Of a stretch of 64,000 nucleotides of DNA, positions 11,056-28,529 are shown piece after piece. Position 1 is the first letter of the stretch, and each line of letters begins with the position of its first letter. The position numbers and the translations under genes were made by a program. This stretch comes from Deuterostichococcus epilithicus (Eukaryota > Chlorophyta > Trebouxiophyceae > Prasiolales > Stichococcaceae), in the NCBI GenBank assembly GCA_033439295.1, contig JAVTLE010000023.1, positions 2,516,530 to 2,580,529 of the forward strand. Reading direction: 5' to 3'. The notes under the pieces are model-generated. The model searched no databases. It worked only from the letters and a program-made list of their open reading frames with translations, and was not told the DNA's origin.

Positions 11056-14000
11056 CTAGAACACCTTGGTAATCTGGTCAAAGAAGCCTGGCCGCTCCTT
11101 GTCGTTGACGGCGTTTGCCCGCTCTGCGCTGGTCACCGCAACCACCTTTGCTTTCGGTCCCCGCACGGCGTCCAGCACGTCTGCAAATTCCCTGCACCAC
11201 GGCAGGCCAGATTTCAGCAGCTTCAGCATGCAAGATGGCATGTCATGTTGGCAGTATTCCCTCTGCTCATTGCAGACAAACATCCGGTTTCAGGTGCACT
11301 TCACCACGGTGCGGGCCACAAAACTCTGCACATCCTTGCTGTTGGGTGTCTGTCCGCACCTGAAGTCCTTGAGAGTGGTGCTCAGGACCTGCTCCCGCCG
11401 CTGCTGCCGCTCCTCGTCGCTGATGTCCAGCACGTGACGCATGAACGCTGTATAGCCCTGCGGCGGCAACACCGACACGCATCGCGGCGCCAGACGACCT
11501 AGCCTTCAAAGTGCGGCCCTTCACGAAGAGGCCGGTTCTGGCACTCAGCCTGACAGTCAGCCTGATCGATGCCTTTCTCGCTGGTCCAGGGATGGTCTGT
11601 TGGGTCTGAACAGTTTGAAACCTGAATGTGGTTTCCAGAACAAGTGAGAGGCCCACCTTGGAGTCGGGCAGCTGGTAGGAGTCGATGTCGCCGATGGTGC
11701 CGATGATGGCCTTGGTCAGCGCATCGTTGTCCAGCTCCAGGGTGCGCAGAAAGTCGGGCGTGCCGTCGTATGCCTGCGGATCAGTCACTCGGTCAGCTGC
11801 TGTGGTTCAACACTACAACAGTGGGTGCCTTCCTCACGCTGCACAGGTCGGCTCAACCGAGAGGTGCAGAAGAACAGCGCAGGAAAAGAGCGCAAGAGGA
11901 GAGGGGGGATGGCACCTCGATTGTGCGCAACAAGTTGGGGTCCCGGTATGACAGGTACGTGTACATGCCTGCGTTGAGGACAAGCAGCATTTGCGGAACT
12001 TGTTTCAAATACAGAACGGGATTGTACATACAGTACAAGAACACAGGTTGGACACAGCATATCCATCTGCTGGCCTGGAGGGTTCGGCAGCAGCTGTCGG
12101 ACGCACCCGAGTGCGAGTCAAAGTCCGAGAAGCCGCCGTAGGCGCCGCCCACCTGCTCGGCAGCACATGCTTTCGGAAAGTTTTCAAGCTTTCAAACATG
12201 CGTGAGCCGTTTCTCAAAGGCAGCCTTTGCTGCCGGAACAGCAGCAGCGAGCAGACCCTAGTGGACTATGGGCAGCCGGGTGGCAGTCGATCGCATGGAC
12301 ACCCTGCGAGATTCAGGTGCAGGCACGGCGGCTATAAACGCACCACGCGCACACGGTCCCACAGCCAGGTGGTGCCCAGCAGCTTGTTGATGACGTAGGA
12401 GGAGCCGTTCAGGGTGTAGCCCGCGTCCTCGTACAGGTTGGCCGCCTTGCCCACATAGTTCACCTGCGCACCGCAGGATGTACATCAGAAGCCATCTGCA
12501 TGTTGCAGGGTGGCCTTGCCGGGCATTGCCATGCAGGTGGATTCAGCCCCAAGGAGTGCCGGTATTGAAGAGACACCTTGCCGCATGAGTCTGCCGGTCT
12601 TCGTGGCGCTGCCGAGGCACTTCAGAGCTGCATGACGTCAGCCTGCTCGCGGGCATCGAGGGCTGCAAGCAGAGCAACAACTTCAAACACCTTCACACCT
12701 GGGTGGGGACGGTCAGGGCCTCGTTGATGGCCGGCAGGCATCCAGTCCAGTCGGCCTTGTCGGCTGCTGTCTCGGGCAGCGCCGAAAGGAAGCTGCTGAT
12801 GTGGGGGCTGGCCGCCGAGAGCGCCGCATCGTCGCCCGTCATGTTGACGATGGCGCCACGGCGCTGCAGCAGGCACGTCCTGCAGAAATGAAAAGCTGCA
12901 GTGAGCAGGGGCGAAGGCCAGGGGTCTTGCAAGAGTTCCCGGATTACTCCATCTTCCATCTCAGACACGAGCAGTGTGATGGAATGGCCTTGTGGAAAGA
13001 AACCAGCACGATATTCCCGTGCTGGCAAGCCCGCATCTCGCCGTGCGCCGTCTCGGACACTGCTCTCAGATGTCAGCTCTCGTCCACAACAACAAGATGG
13101 ACAGCGAGACGCCTTTCACCTCATTTCCCACACAGATACGGTGAGCACCACCAACGCTCGCACCTGATGGACGACAGGTCCGCCTGCACGCCGTCCCAGT
13201 CACTGTCCACGCGCTGCGCCAGCTTGCGGATGGACTCCAGGTAGGACAGCCCCCCCGTCTGCTCGCCGATCCAGCCGGCGATGGAGCGCTGCGCATCCAG
13301 CCGGGTGGCGGCAAAGCTGTGGCCGCTGCCCACCGCGGCGCTCTCCAGCGACGACTTGGTCTCCAGCACCATCTGCAGCGGCGGTAAGTGCAAGATTGCG
13401 CATTGCACAGCTTGACCAAGTGCCTTCAAAGTCAGTCAAGTCTGATTGCCAGACCCTTCAAAGCTCGCTGCCCAGCACTTGACGCAACAGTCCTCACACG
13501 TGAAAGTGCCTCGACAACATGAAAGCAAGCACACCTGGCGGAAGCGTGCTTTGTCGTCCAGGCGCGCCGTCAGCAGCACATCGTGGAACAGGTCCAGCAG
13601 GTCGCCCGCCTTGTCCGCCATCGCCTTGCCGCGCACCTGCGCAGGCGGCCCAGAGGTTACTGACCTGTGGGCAAGCCGACGGCTCGGCATGCGGCGCACT
13701 GACGCCGTGCAACCGGCTGCCCAAACTACTAGGGCTCTCAGCGGCGACACACATGCCCAAGGCTGTCAGAAGAGGCCTGTAAACCACATCAGCCCATATA
13801 ATGTCGCAGGCGCGCACCATGAGGAAGGCAACGGGCTCGGGGCTGCCCTTCACGTTGCTGGTGAAGGGGTACACTGACAGGCCGCCCGTCTTGCGGCCAA
13901 TGCGCTCCGTGAGCTCGATGAAGCTTTCCTTCTCGGTGCCCATCTGCGTCAGCGCCCTGTGCGCAGGCCCGGCAGAGCGCGTCAGCATGGTGTGCCTGTG

Positions 14001-16829
14001 CAGATTTCTTCTGGGCCCGGAAAGAGCAGACCAGCACCGCAGATGATGTGCGACGCATGCAGGTGACGTTCCAGGACATTTGCGGCTGCATCAGGATATG
14101 CCGCAGGGTTACACATGCCGCGGGCTTACAGAAGTAGCCTGCCGTCATGACCATCCTGTGGCACAACTGCATGGCGAGGGGCGCATGCAGCGCAGCCAGC
14201 GAGGGCGTGGCTGCAGGGTTGCGCACCGGCAGAAGAGGGGCAGCAGCGGCAGCAGGTGCGCCGGCAGCGGCCGCAAGTCCAGCGCCAGCTCCAGGTACAG
14301 CACGTCGTTGGTGAACAGGTCATGCCGCAGCAGCTTCACGCCCTGCAGCGGCATCGAATGGCCCCAGCTGGCTTCGAGGGATCGGCCAGGGACTGTCCAC
14401 AAAGGCTTGGCTGCAAGCAGGGGACAGACGAGTGCAGTGCCACTGAAGGCTGAGCAGCTGTGACTCGTGTGTTTAGCTCGATTTGACGGGGCGCACGAGG
14501 CAGTTTGTCCCAAACAAGAAGCCGGACGGACGCAGGGAGGCTGCACCTGGTCGCTGTCGATGTCGGTGGGGATAGCCTGGACGTCCTTGGGGATGTCCGA
14601 GAGCTGCAGGCTGGGGATGCAGTTGAGGGCCTCCGGCGGGTCCGGCGTCTCCTGCGAAAGGGTGTGACAGCTCCGCTGTAAGCGTCAGGCACGTCTCGGG
14701 ACGCCCTCGGGCAGGCAGTGTGCCGGCCAGCCGCTGTGGTGCGCCAGGCGGTGGCTTGATGGCAGGGCCATTTGCACGTGCGACACCCTCCGAGCTGAGC
14801 AGTAAAATGCATTGCAGGTGCAGGTTTTGATGTGTTGCGCTCGTCTGGCTGCTGGCGTGTGCCCCCCAGCCGCCCACCTGGCGCAGCTTGAGCTCCTCGG
14901 TCTCGCGGATGACGTCCTCAATGTCCTGCGCGCTCATGGCCGCCTTGGCGGCCTGCAGGCGGTCCTTCTCCCGCTTCTCCACCACCGCCGCCAGGTCCGT
15001 GTCCGGCAGCAGCTCCACCGTCACCTGTTGTTCGTGTGCTGCAAGCTGGATGCTGCACTACGGGTGATGCGCTCTGAGACTGGCTGAGCACCTTGATGAG
15101 AAGCTGTTTCCACGACAGGAAATTGTATCAACCGAGCCATGGGGTTCCCAGAACTGCAGCACAAGCCGGCAGCAACCGCACATCAGGCTTCGTCACAGGG
15201 GGTCAGCCAGCGAAGCAGCAAGACAAGAGTGACCCCCAGCGGGAACAGCAGACCAGCCTGCTGCTAGAGCCCCAGGGGCAGGGGCGCAAACGTACCTTGT
15301 GCGTGTTGTCGAGCAGGTACTTCTGGATGAGCGGGCCGAAGATGTCCTGCCCCGAAGCCAGCCTCGCCTGCGTGCGCGGCAGTGGACGCCTCAACAGGGA
15401 GGGCAGCTGACAGCCCCACTTTCAAACATCACCTGCTGCATCAACAGCGCTGCAATCGGCACAAGACGCAGGCAGAGGACTCGAGCGCTGCGTGGGGCTC
15501 ATGCGCCGGCAGCAGAGAAGGCGATGCGTTTGGCGTGTGGACATGCTCGGCGATCCTAACTGCACCTTGAAGTCGTCCAGCGCCTGGGTCCACTGCAGCG
15601 CCTCGTAGGGGTCTTTGTCGTAGATCCAGTTGCCCATGGCGCGCAGCATGAGTGACAGCCCCCGCGGGAAGCGCCCCGTGTTGTTTTCGCGCAGGTGGAA
15701 CTCCGTGGTGTTGAGCGCCGCCTCGATGCTCGACTTGCTGAAGCCGCTCTGCGCCAGCTCCTCCAGCGTGCTCTGGATGAGGTCCTCAACCTGTGGCGGT
15801 GCGCCACGAGGGTTGCATATCGCACGCCGCGCGCCATGTCGCTTGGCAGCGACGCCAACGTCTCTGCGCCACCCAGGCTGCTGACTGGGAGCTGGCAAGC
15901 CAAGCGATGGCACGGGTCGACAGGGTCCACCTCACACGCGTTGATAGCGCCGAGGTCTTACACAGCCGGGCCCGCGGGAAGCGTGCCAGCACAGGAAAGG
16001 GCCCAAAGGCGGGGTGGTGCTTGCCTTCTGAAAATTCTCGGGGGCTGCACCCTTGAGCCCGATGGAGAAGACGGGCTGGCGCAGGTCGCCCTGGAGGCCG
16101 CCACCGACAAGCGCCTCCCCCAGGTCGCTGTCCATCAGCGCCTTGCGCAGCGGCGCTGCGCTTGTACCCACCTGCCGCCACGACAGCGTGATTTCGGTCA
16201 AGTCAGGTTTGAGACGAGGGTCCATCACCGCCTTGCTCAGCAGCAACACGCTCCTGCCCAGCCGCGCCCTGCAGCAGCACGAGCTTGGTCTGATCCCTTC
16301 AAGACGCGGCCGTCCATCGGTGCCCTGCGCCGCGCTTGGGCCAGGGCGGCGGCGGCACAGTTCCTTGGGGTGTCTGACACGAGTGTCAAGCATGCGTGTC
16401 GTGGCCGTCCCAGCTGCAATACCTTTTTTTGATGATTTGCTGGCGTCAGCACCATCACTGAACGGACGAGAAGGTGCGTATCAGGCGCAACAGTCGGGAC
16501 TGCATCATAGTGTCAGGAAGGAATGCAGACGGCATGGGAGCTGCAGCTGGCGTCGCATCTCTTGCCGCGTCATTGCCACCAACGACAGGTGCGTCAGCCA
16601 AGCATGCCCAGTTGCGACGTCCGACATCAGGAACCGCGCAGGCAGCGCACCAGCAGATAGTCCAGGAAGTCGAGGGCGAGCTCCGTCTCTAGGTCCAGCG
16701 GCTCCTCCGCCAGCACCCAGTTCAGGCTCACAAACGCCTGCTGCCCGAAACGTTGACCGTTCAGAAGGTCCGGAGGGAACAAGAGGGTGTTCGCACACTC
16801 GAAGGCGCCACGTGCAGGCTCCAGGCAGC

Positions 16830-16874
<45 letters not shown>

Positions 16875-18617
16875 GCCGCAGGGTTTGCGTGAGGGTGCAC
16901 AGGCGCAGTGGTGGCGGCCATGCTCAGGCAAGGACAGTCTGCAGGTGTGCCCTTGACAAATGGTGCATTGACAAATGGTGCAGAACAGGCCGCACGTGCA
17001 GGGCACGGCCCTCACCTTGCCGGCATCATCGCCGCTGTCCTCGCCAGCAGCATACCGGTCCTGTACCCGCCGCGGTTCCTGGAACAGCGGCTGCTTCTCC
17101 ACGTGCGAGTCCACCTGCACAGTTGCGGCACACCGCTACTGACCATCTACACGAGTGCAGCCATGTGGGCCTAGCCACGCAGCAGGATAAGACGCCCAGC
17201 ATGCGTGGCTGAGGACGGCTGCATTGACGCTATGTGCTCCAGGGTGGTGCGGCAATGAGGGGACATCCTGCCAGCAGCCAGAGCCTCTCAAGCTGGGTGT
17301 GTGAGGGCACACGAGGTCTGCAATGAGAGCAACAGACGCCCTGTTGTCACACACATTCCCACCTCGCGGGCGTCAAACTCGTCGAGGAAGGTGGACAGGA
17401 TGCGGAGGCGCTCCTCCGGGTCGTCGTCACCGTAAAACCAGATGCGCGAGTTGCTGGGGTGGTAGTATCGCGAGTGGAAGTCCTGCGCAACGATGTAATT
17501 CCAGGTACATCAAAACTCACACAGCAGCTGCGGAGTGTGCTTGGTCACAGGGGTCGCCGCGGAAGTCTCTTGGCAAGGTGACGACGTAACGTGTCTGCCG
17601 CCGTTGACGCGATCCAGCATCTTCTGGAGCAATAGGTGCTGCACTGATCACTGGGTGCGCTGTGCCCCACCCTGAACTCCTCAAAGGTGAGGTCGGGGAT
17701 GATGGAGGGGTTGCCGCCGGAGTCGACTGCGTAGGAGTTGTCCGGAAACAGCGCCTGCTGCGTGAGCGTGCCGTTCATGCTGTCGGGCTGCGAGTACACG
17801 CCCTTCATCTCGTTGAACACCACGCCCTTGAACACGATGTCGTCCTGCGTGTTTGCAATGCGCCCAGCGTTGGGTGCCAAGAATCGGAACAGTACGGCTG
17901 CTGGAGGCTCCGTTAGCGCCTGCGTCCAGTATCGGGTCAGCACAGCTGCTGGAAGCCGCAGAGGCAGCCAGCGGAGCCTACTGCCCCCTTCCATGGACCA
18001 GAAGCACCGCAGCACGTAAGCTCTGCTGCGGTGCCCTGCGAGGTAGCCAGCGACCCAATGCGCCAGGCACATGATGGCAGACGCACACCCAAGACAGCAT
18101 TGCGCTTGGCAGATCAAAAGCGCCGAGGCACCCGAGCAGCGGCGGCGGCGGCGCACCTCGGGCTTCTCCAGCTCGTAGTGCCAGCCCTCCTGCGCGAAGG
18201 TCTTCTCGTCCCGCACGCAGTTGGGGTGGAACACGGCGTCCAGGTACACGTCCACCAGGTTGTAAAAGTCCTGCGGCACAACAAATTTGTGACAGGTCTG
18301 CGGAAATCTCCATCACTGCCAAACAATACCACAATGTGTTCCTTGATTCCACAGCAGGTCTTTCGCTGACAGAGCTGGGAGTACGCGCGTGTTGACTCTG
18401 CGTCAATGTTCATGGCCGTGGCGCATCTAGGCGAGTGCACCTGCTGGTTGCAGGAGGCGACAGGGTAGCAGGTGCGGTCCGGGTACGTGAATGCGTTCAG
18501 GAAGGTGTTGAGCGACCCCTGCGAGTCGGCAGCGTAAATAAACAAAAACTTAAAATACGCTTTAATGGACGGCTCGCTCGGTTGCTCGATTGGTGGTCGC
18601 AGCCAGCGTGTGCAATT

Positions 18618-18665
<48 letters not shown>

Positions 18666-19668
18666 GTGCTGCCAGATAATGGCTCCTTCCAGAGAAAATG
18701 CTGACATGTTCCAGCAAGCACTTCTGGCACCCGGCGCACCTTCATGAGCTCCACGAAGGGCTCCTTGATGGGGTACTTGCGGGAGCCGCACAGCACCGAG
18801 TGCTCCAGGATGTGCGGGATGCCCTTGCTGTTCTCCACTGGCGTGCGCAGCACTATGCCGAAGGTCTTGTTCTCATCACTGTTGACCAGTGACATGACCT
18901 GGGCGCCTGGCGATGCACCGAGCACATGTTTCGTCGAGAAGGGGTCACGTGCGAAGGTGCTACTGCACATGCCTCGGCGACTTCCTCAGACAGCTGCTTG
19001 CCAGTTGGGCTGCCGGCTTCAGCTTTGGCGTTGCCCAATGACGTCGCTTTGGCGTTGCCCAATGACGTCGCTCAAGTGTGCAGCCTGCGCAGCGGCATTG
19101 CAAGTGCTCACCTGTCTTCTTGTGGCGGTAGGTGAGGACCTGCGAGTCATACTCGGCCACAAATTGGTCGCGCACGAGCTCGAACCCGTGGATCGACTTT
19201 GGTGCCTGATAAGCTTGCTTCTCCTGCGGTGGCGCCTCCACAACCGCCGCCGCGCGGGTCTGCGTGCAGGTGCTGGCCCATCCTGCAGTGCGCATGCGTG
19301 CTCAGAAGTCGCAGGAACTGCTCAAACTCGTATGTCGGAAGGCTTCTGTTAGCAGATTCAAAGACCATGAGGGACAGCAGCGAAGCGAAGCAGGGCCACT
19401 CACGCGTCTGCCGCAGCTTCGGTGTCAGTTGGCTGCTGTGCCTCAACGCCAGTGACGAGATGGGTCGGCGGTGCGCGCTGAATAGAGCAGGCGCCGCCTG
19501 CGAGTCGTCAAGCATGACGAGTCATGAAATCATAGAGCAGAGCTTGTTGGCATGGCTACAACATGCTGGCAGCGTGCTCACCTTGACGGCATTGTGGCAC
19601 CGGCAGCGTCCGGCAATACCATTTCTGAGCAATGCCGTGAGACCCCTGGCGCCGAGAGCCAACGCCAT
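11056..19668 (-). CDS. PREP: Presequence protease (PreP), M16C metalloprotease
   Basis: Organellar zinc protease that degrades cleaved targeting peptides in mitochondria and chloroplasts. Exon 1 starts at 19668 and encodes a targeting-type N-terminus (MALALGARGLTALLRNG...), Arg-rich and acid-free. It joins in phase to SAHRRPISSLALRHSSQL and then to SIHGFELVRDQFVAEYDSQV. The inverted zinc motif HxxEH is HILEH, near 18800-18815, inside GIPHILEHSVLCGSRKYP. Further PreP blocks in order: LNTFLNAFTYPDRTCYPVA, FYNLVDVYLDAVFHPNC, VVFNEMKGVYSQPDS, AFVSLNWVLAEEPLD, IGRKTGGLSVYPFTS, GGAYGGFSDFDSHSG. The C-terminus is RPGFFDQITKVF, stop at 11056. The gene has about twenty exons and covers all expected M16C regions, so it looks intact. 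Two introns contain CTG repeats in the sense of transcription. Confidence 0.95.
16831..16873. repeat. (CAG)14 in a PreP intron
   Basis: A near-perfect CAG run on the plus strand, between the PreP exons encoding HVEKQPLFQEPRRVQDRYAA and AFVSLNWVLAEEPLD. Because the gene is on the minus strand, the pre-mRNA carries CUG repeats. Confidence 0.95.
16953..16982. repeat. 15-base perfect tandem duplication in a PreP intron
   Basis: Two adjacent copies of TTGACAAATGGTGCA, in the same intron as the CAG run at 16831-16873. Confidence 0.95.
18621..18660. repeat. (CAG)13 in a second PreP intron
   Basis: A second CAG run, CUG in the PreP transcript. It lies in the intron between the exon with the HILEH zinc motif and the exon encoding LNTFLNAFTYPD. 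Confidence 0.95.
19022..19069. repeat. 24-base perfect tandem duplication in a PreP intron
   Basis: Two adjacent identical 24-base copies (period 24), each containing TGCCCAATGACGTCG. They include two CRE-like TGACGTC boxes and lie close to the 5' end of PreP. Confidence 0.9.
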
Positions 19669-20111
19669 GGGGCTGATTTACTTGGCAGACCTTTTCTGTA
19701 ACTATCTGGGATGACTCGTGTTGGCCAACACTTGCCGCAGCAAACAACAAGTGCAGTCCTTACGGGAATCACAGAAACTTCAGACGGCGTGTTGCAAGCG
19801 GGGTCTGACTACTGCACCTCTTCGGCCCAGACACAGTAAGTTTGCTGTCTCGCTGCCACGAGGGCACTGAAGGGCGGGCTCAAGTGTTCGACGCAGTGCA
19901 GGCGGATCATCGGCGGAGTGCTTCCACACGAAAACTGACTAGGCACCGAGGGGCCCACATTAGTATACAAGAGGCCCGAGTTCCTTGTAAAGGCCTGCAG
20001 CCGATGCGTGCACGGGTGGCAAGAGCGCGCTGCATCATGGCATGAAGCCACTGCCGTCAACATGGAAGGCTTTTCCTGCCAAACGCTGCACGCTGCCAAA
20101 TTCATTCCTGC
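19669..20111. other. Intergenic between DDX41 3' end and PreP start
   Basis: About 440 bases with no supported exon. It should hold the DDX41 3' UTR and the PreP promoter, as both genes run on the minus strand. Confidence 0.55.
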
Positions 20112-25136
<5,025 letters not shown>

Positions 25137-25559
25137 CTCACGCCCTACCATTTCTGCTTCGCCCGCTGCACCCAAGCAAGGCTTGAACCAAGTCCTGTAC
25201 CTTTGGCAGATGCCAAATGCAACGGCAGTGCAAGCACCTCAAGCGTGGCAGCGAGCGCTTCAGAGATGCATGTGCACCCGTGCTGCGGGACGTAAAAAAT
25301 TTCTGCGGAAAACGCATGCACTGGTGCAGGAACTCCTACCTGGACCTGCTGTTGCTCACGTCGTCACGTGCCTGTGGCGACACCTCAGCATCAGTCAGCC
25401 TGGACAGTCGATGAGCGCTGCGCGAACGGCAAGCATTCTGGTGCATCAACTCATTACAACACGATTGAGTTGGCATGCTGCAGTTTCCGGCCGATATCAT
25501 TCCGGCAGGTCGCTCCGGACTGCACTTGCACACTCAGCGCGCAGCAGCTTCATGACGAC
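25137..25559. promoter_or_regulatory. Divergent promoter region, DDX41 / alpha-beta hydrolase
   Basis: A 423-base spacer separates two oppositely directed starts (25136 minus, 25560 plus). No exon is supported, so it should hold both 5' leaders and promoters. No specific element can be assigned. Confidence 0.5.
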
Positions 25560-28378
25560 ATGCCGTTCCTGAGGGTGAGCGAGGGAGAAGAAGCGGTGGA
25601 CATCTACTATCAGATATACGACGACGAGGGGTGGCACAGACAGAACGCAAACGGGGAGCTGCCCGGCAGCGTCCACGCACAGCGGTGAGCGGTGCCGCCC
25701 AGCACCCTGAAGGCCTGGATGACTCGGCTGTCAGCTGTCAACATATGACCCGCTTGGAGGGCCCCGCAGGTCAAATGCGGGGTTAGGATCGCAGCAGCAC
25801 GGGCACAGCAATGAAGCGCCCCGCGACAAGCCGCTGGTCGTCCTCATCATGGGTGCGCACCGCAGATCCTGCATGCTTCGCTTCATAGGTTGCGTTTGCT
25901 CTGTGTCCGGCACAGGGGCGAATGTGACGCGCGTCAAATGCAATGTGACACCGCAGGCTTTGCGGCGGGTCAAGGGGCATGGACGCCGCAGCTGCACGGG
26001 CTGCTGCATCCGGCAATATCAGAGGGCGGCACCAGCGTCAGGTTTGGAAGCTCTCCTGAATCAAGAAAACTCAAGAATCGAGTGGCGTATCCTTGCCGTT
26101 GTGCTGTTCACTATGCCTTGGCGGGCCTGGCTGGCAGTGACCGAGGTGCAACCATGCTGCAGGGTGCTGACGATGGACAACCGCGGCGTGGGCAAGAGCA
26201 GCTGCCCGCGGCCGCCGGAAAATTACCGCACGAGCATTATGGCGCAGGATGTGCTGGCACTCATGGTAGATCGAAAACTCAATGATGAGTGCATGGCATT
26301 GCTGTCCGAGCTCGCCTGCGTCCATCCATTCAGGGCTCATGTTCGGTCTGTGCCATTGATCTGCAGGACCACCTGCGGTGGGATGCGGCCCATGTCATTG
26401 GACACAGGTGTGATGCGGGCTGATAGCCAGGGGAAGGCAGCGCCCTGTCGTGATAACATCCTGCCAGCCCTCGCCTGGGCCTGCATGGCCACTCTCACTC
26501 TTGGCCTTGTGTTGGAGATCAACCGTCTGCTGTGGCCTTGTGCCCCGCAGTATGGGCGGGATGATCGCGATGAAGTTGGCTGTGCTGGCGCCCGAGCGCT
26601 GCGCCTCACTGAGCGTCATCAGCGCCACTGGCGGCGGCTGGCAGAGCCTGCCCTTCAGCTGGCGCGCCACCAAATATATGTGGAAGGTGTGTGCTGTCCG
26701 ATGCGTCTGTACAAACGCACACTGCTGGGCGTGGACGGGTGTTGTCAAATGTGGCTGCAACCGTGTGACACCTGAACCAGCGGCCAGCCACAGGTGATTG
26801 TTTGGTCGCTGACGAAACGGGTTGCTGTTGGTGTCAGGCGTACCGGGCAGGCAGCAATAAGGAGCGGGCCAAGGTCGACATGAAATTTCATTTCATGAGG
26901 GACACGCTCAGGCAGTATGTAAGTCGCCCAAGCAAAGAGGTGCAGGCGGCTCAGACCCGCATGCCCGCCCTGCCTGCCACGAAAGTGTGCACATGACGCA
27001 AGCATGATGAGCATGATGATGGGACTCGCCAGGAGGTCTGCTGGCGACACTGCACCCTGCACGGCTGTGTCTCAGGTGCTGGGGCGGCGGCGCAAGGAGA
27101 TGCTTTTGGAGGAGTACACAGGCATCCCAGAGGCTGGCGCTGCTGTACCGCCGCCGCAGCCGAAGTGGGCCATGAAGGTCTGCACTTCTCTTGTTATCGC
27201 GCTGTTGCAGCCTCCTATCTCTGTGTGCCACAGCCGGGCGCGACGACTGTTACACCAAGCATGGGCAGGGTCTTTCTCGGCCGCCGCCAGGGCATATCTC
27301 GTGCCCGCTGCTCTGCTTCACTGGCTGAGCCTCTTATGCGTCGGGAGCAGGGACAGCTGTCTGCGATCTGGCACCACAGCATCTCCTCCAAGGAGTTCCA
27401 CCAGCTCAAGCACGCCGACTTCCGCAAGCAGGTGCCCGTCTTTCAGGGTTTTGTCGGGTTGGTGCCTCTGCCAAATTGCCTGGTATCTGCTGCCTGCCCA
27501 GCACCAGCGAGGACTTGGGCGTCATTCGCTACCCTCTTTCAGCTTCAGGCCAAGTCTGCAAACGAATGGTGCTGAGTCGATTTGCAGGTCATACACGGGC
27601 GATATGACATTTTGGCGGCGCCGGCGCACGCCGAGAAGCTGGCGCACAAGATGTGCTGCCGGCTGGTCATGCTGGAGGGGGCGCATTTTGTGACCCGTGA
27701 GTGCGGCACCGAGATCAACTCGCTGCTGCGCGCCCTCATCTTCCCCGCCCAGGTAGGCGCTGCTGAGTCTCGTCCCTGCCCCAGGCTGGATCACCCCAGG
27801 CTGGATCTGTTGGTCCGCGACCGTGGTGTCGTGCCCTGGCGTTGGCCTGCGGTCTGAATCGTCAATGCACAAGCAGCCGGCCCCTGGCCCTTTCCCATAT
27901 ATGGGTGTCACGTTGGTGTGCGCAGAGCAGCCTGGACCCGCAGCACTACATGGCAACGGCGGCCGGCTCCGAGGTGGTGTCCACGCTGCGAGCACCATCG
28001 GTGGAGATAGACGCGGCCGTGGAGCTAGTAGAAACGGGGCGCATGGTCGCCGACGCGCTGGGCACGACACCAGAGGTACTGCTGTGATGCGGGACCTGCC
28101 TCCTGTCAGTCCACAAATGACGACTTCTGGTCTTGTTTTCGGGTGCTGGCTCACCTGCACCAAATCTGCACTGGTGGCCTGTCCGTGACTACTTACCTGC
28201 TGTATGCGATTGCCTACGATGAGCAGTGGGAGTTTGACGCTGGGCGCAGGGCTCTGCCGCGCTGAGCGGCGAGTCGCCGATCGCCAGCGGAATCACCAGC
28301 GACGGCAGCAGCACCGGCAGCAACATGCACCTGCTGGCGCACCAGACGTCCAGCGGGAGGCGCAGCAGAAGGAGCTGA
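25560..28378 (+). CDS. Alpha/beta hydrolase-fold protein
   Basis: Member of a plant/algal alpha/beta hydrolase group of unknown substrate. Exon 1 begins at 25560 (MPFLRVSEGEEAVDIYYQIY). The second exon joins in phase and ends at the oxyanion-side strand DKPLVVLIMG. Then come VLTMDNRGVGKSSCPRPPEN (residues before the nucleophile region) and IMAQDVLALM. MGGMIAMKLAVLAPERCASL is the end of the GHSMGG nucleophile elbow, followed by ISATGGGWQSLPFSW. The acid and base region is VIHGRYDILAAPAHAEKLA and LVMLEGAHFVTREC, which supplies the Asp and the His. A last exon (from about 28247) joins in phase with a Ser-rich tail ending SSGRRSRRS, stop at 28376-28378. The exon carrying the catalytic Ser was not resolved cleanly; the sequence near 26335-26360 (AHV, then MFG in another frame) suggests it. 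Confidence 0.8.
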
Positions 28379-28529
28379 TGGGCGCACCCTCAGCTCCGAT
28401 TGCTGCGGGCTTTTGCTGCGGCATTTGACGACTTGACGTTCTGACGTGGACTGGTGAGACAGGACAGTCGAGAAGATCTCTTTCACTTGATTGGCAGCAT
28501 TTTGTCACCCTGTTTGATTTGACTCGAGA

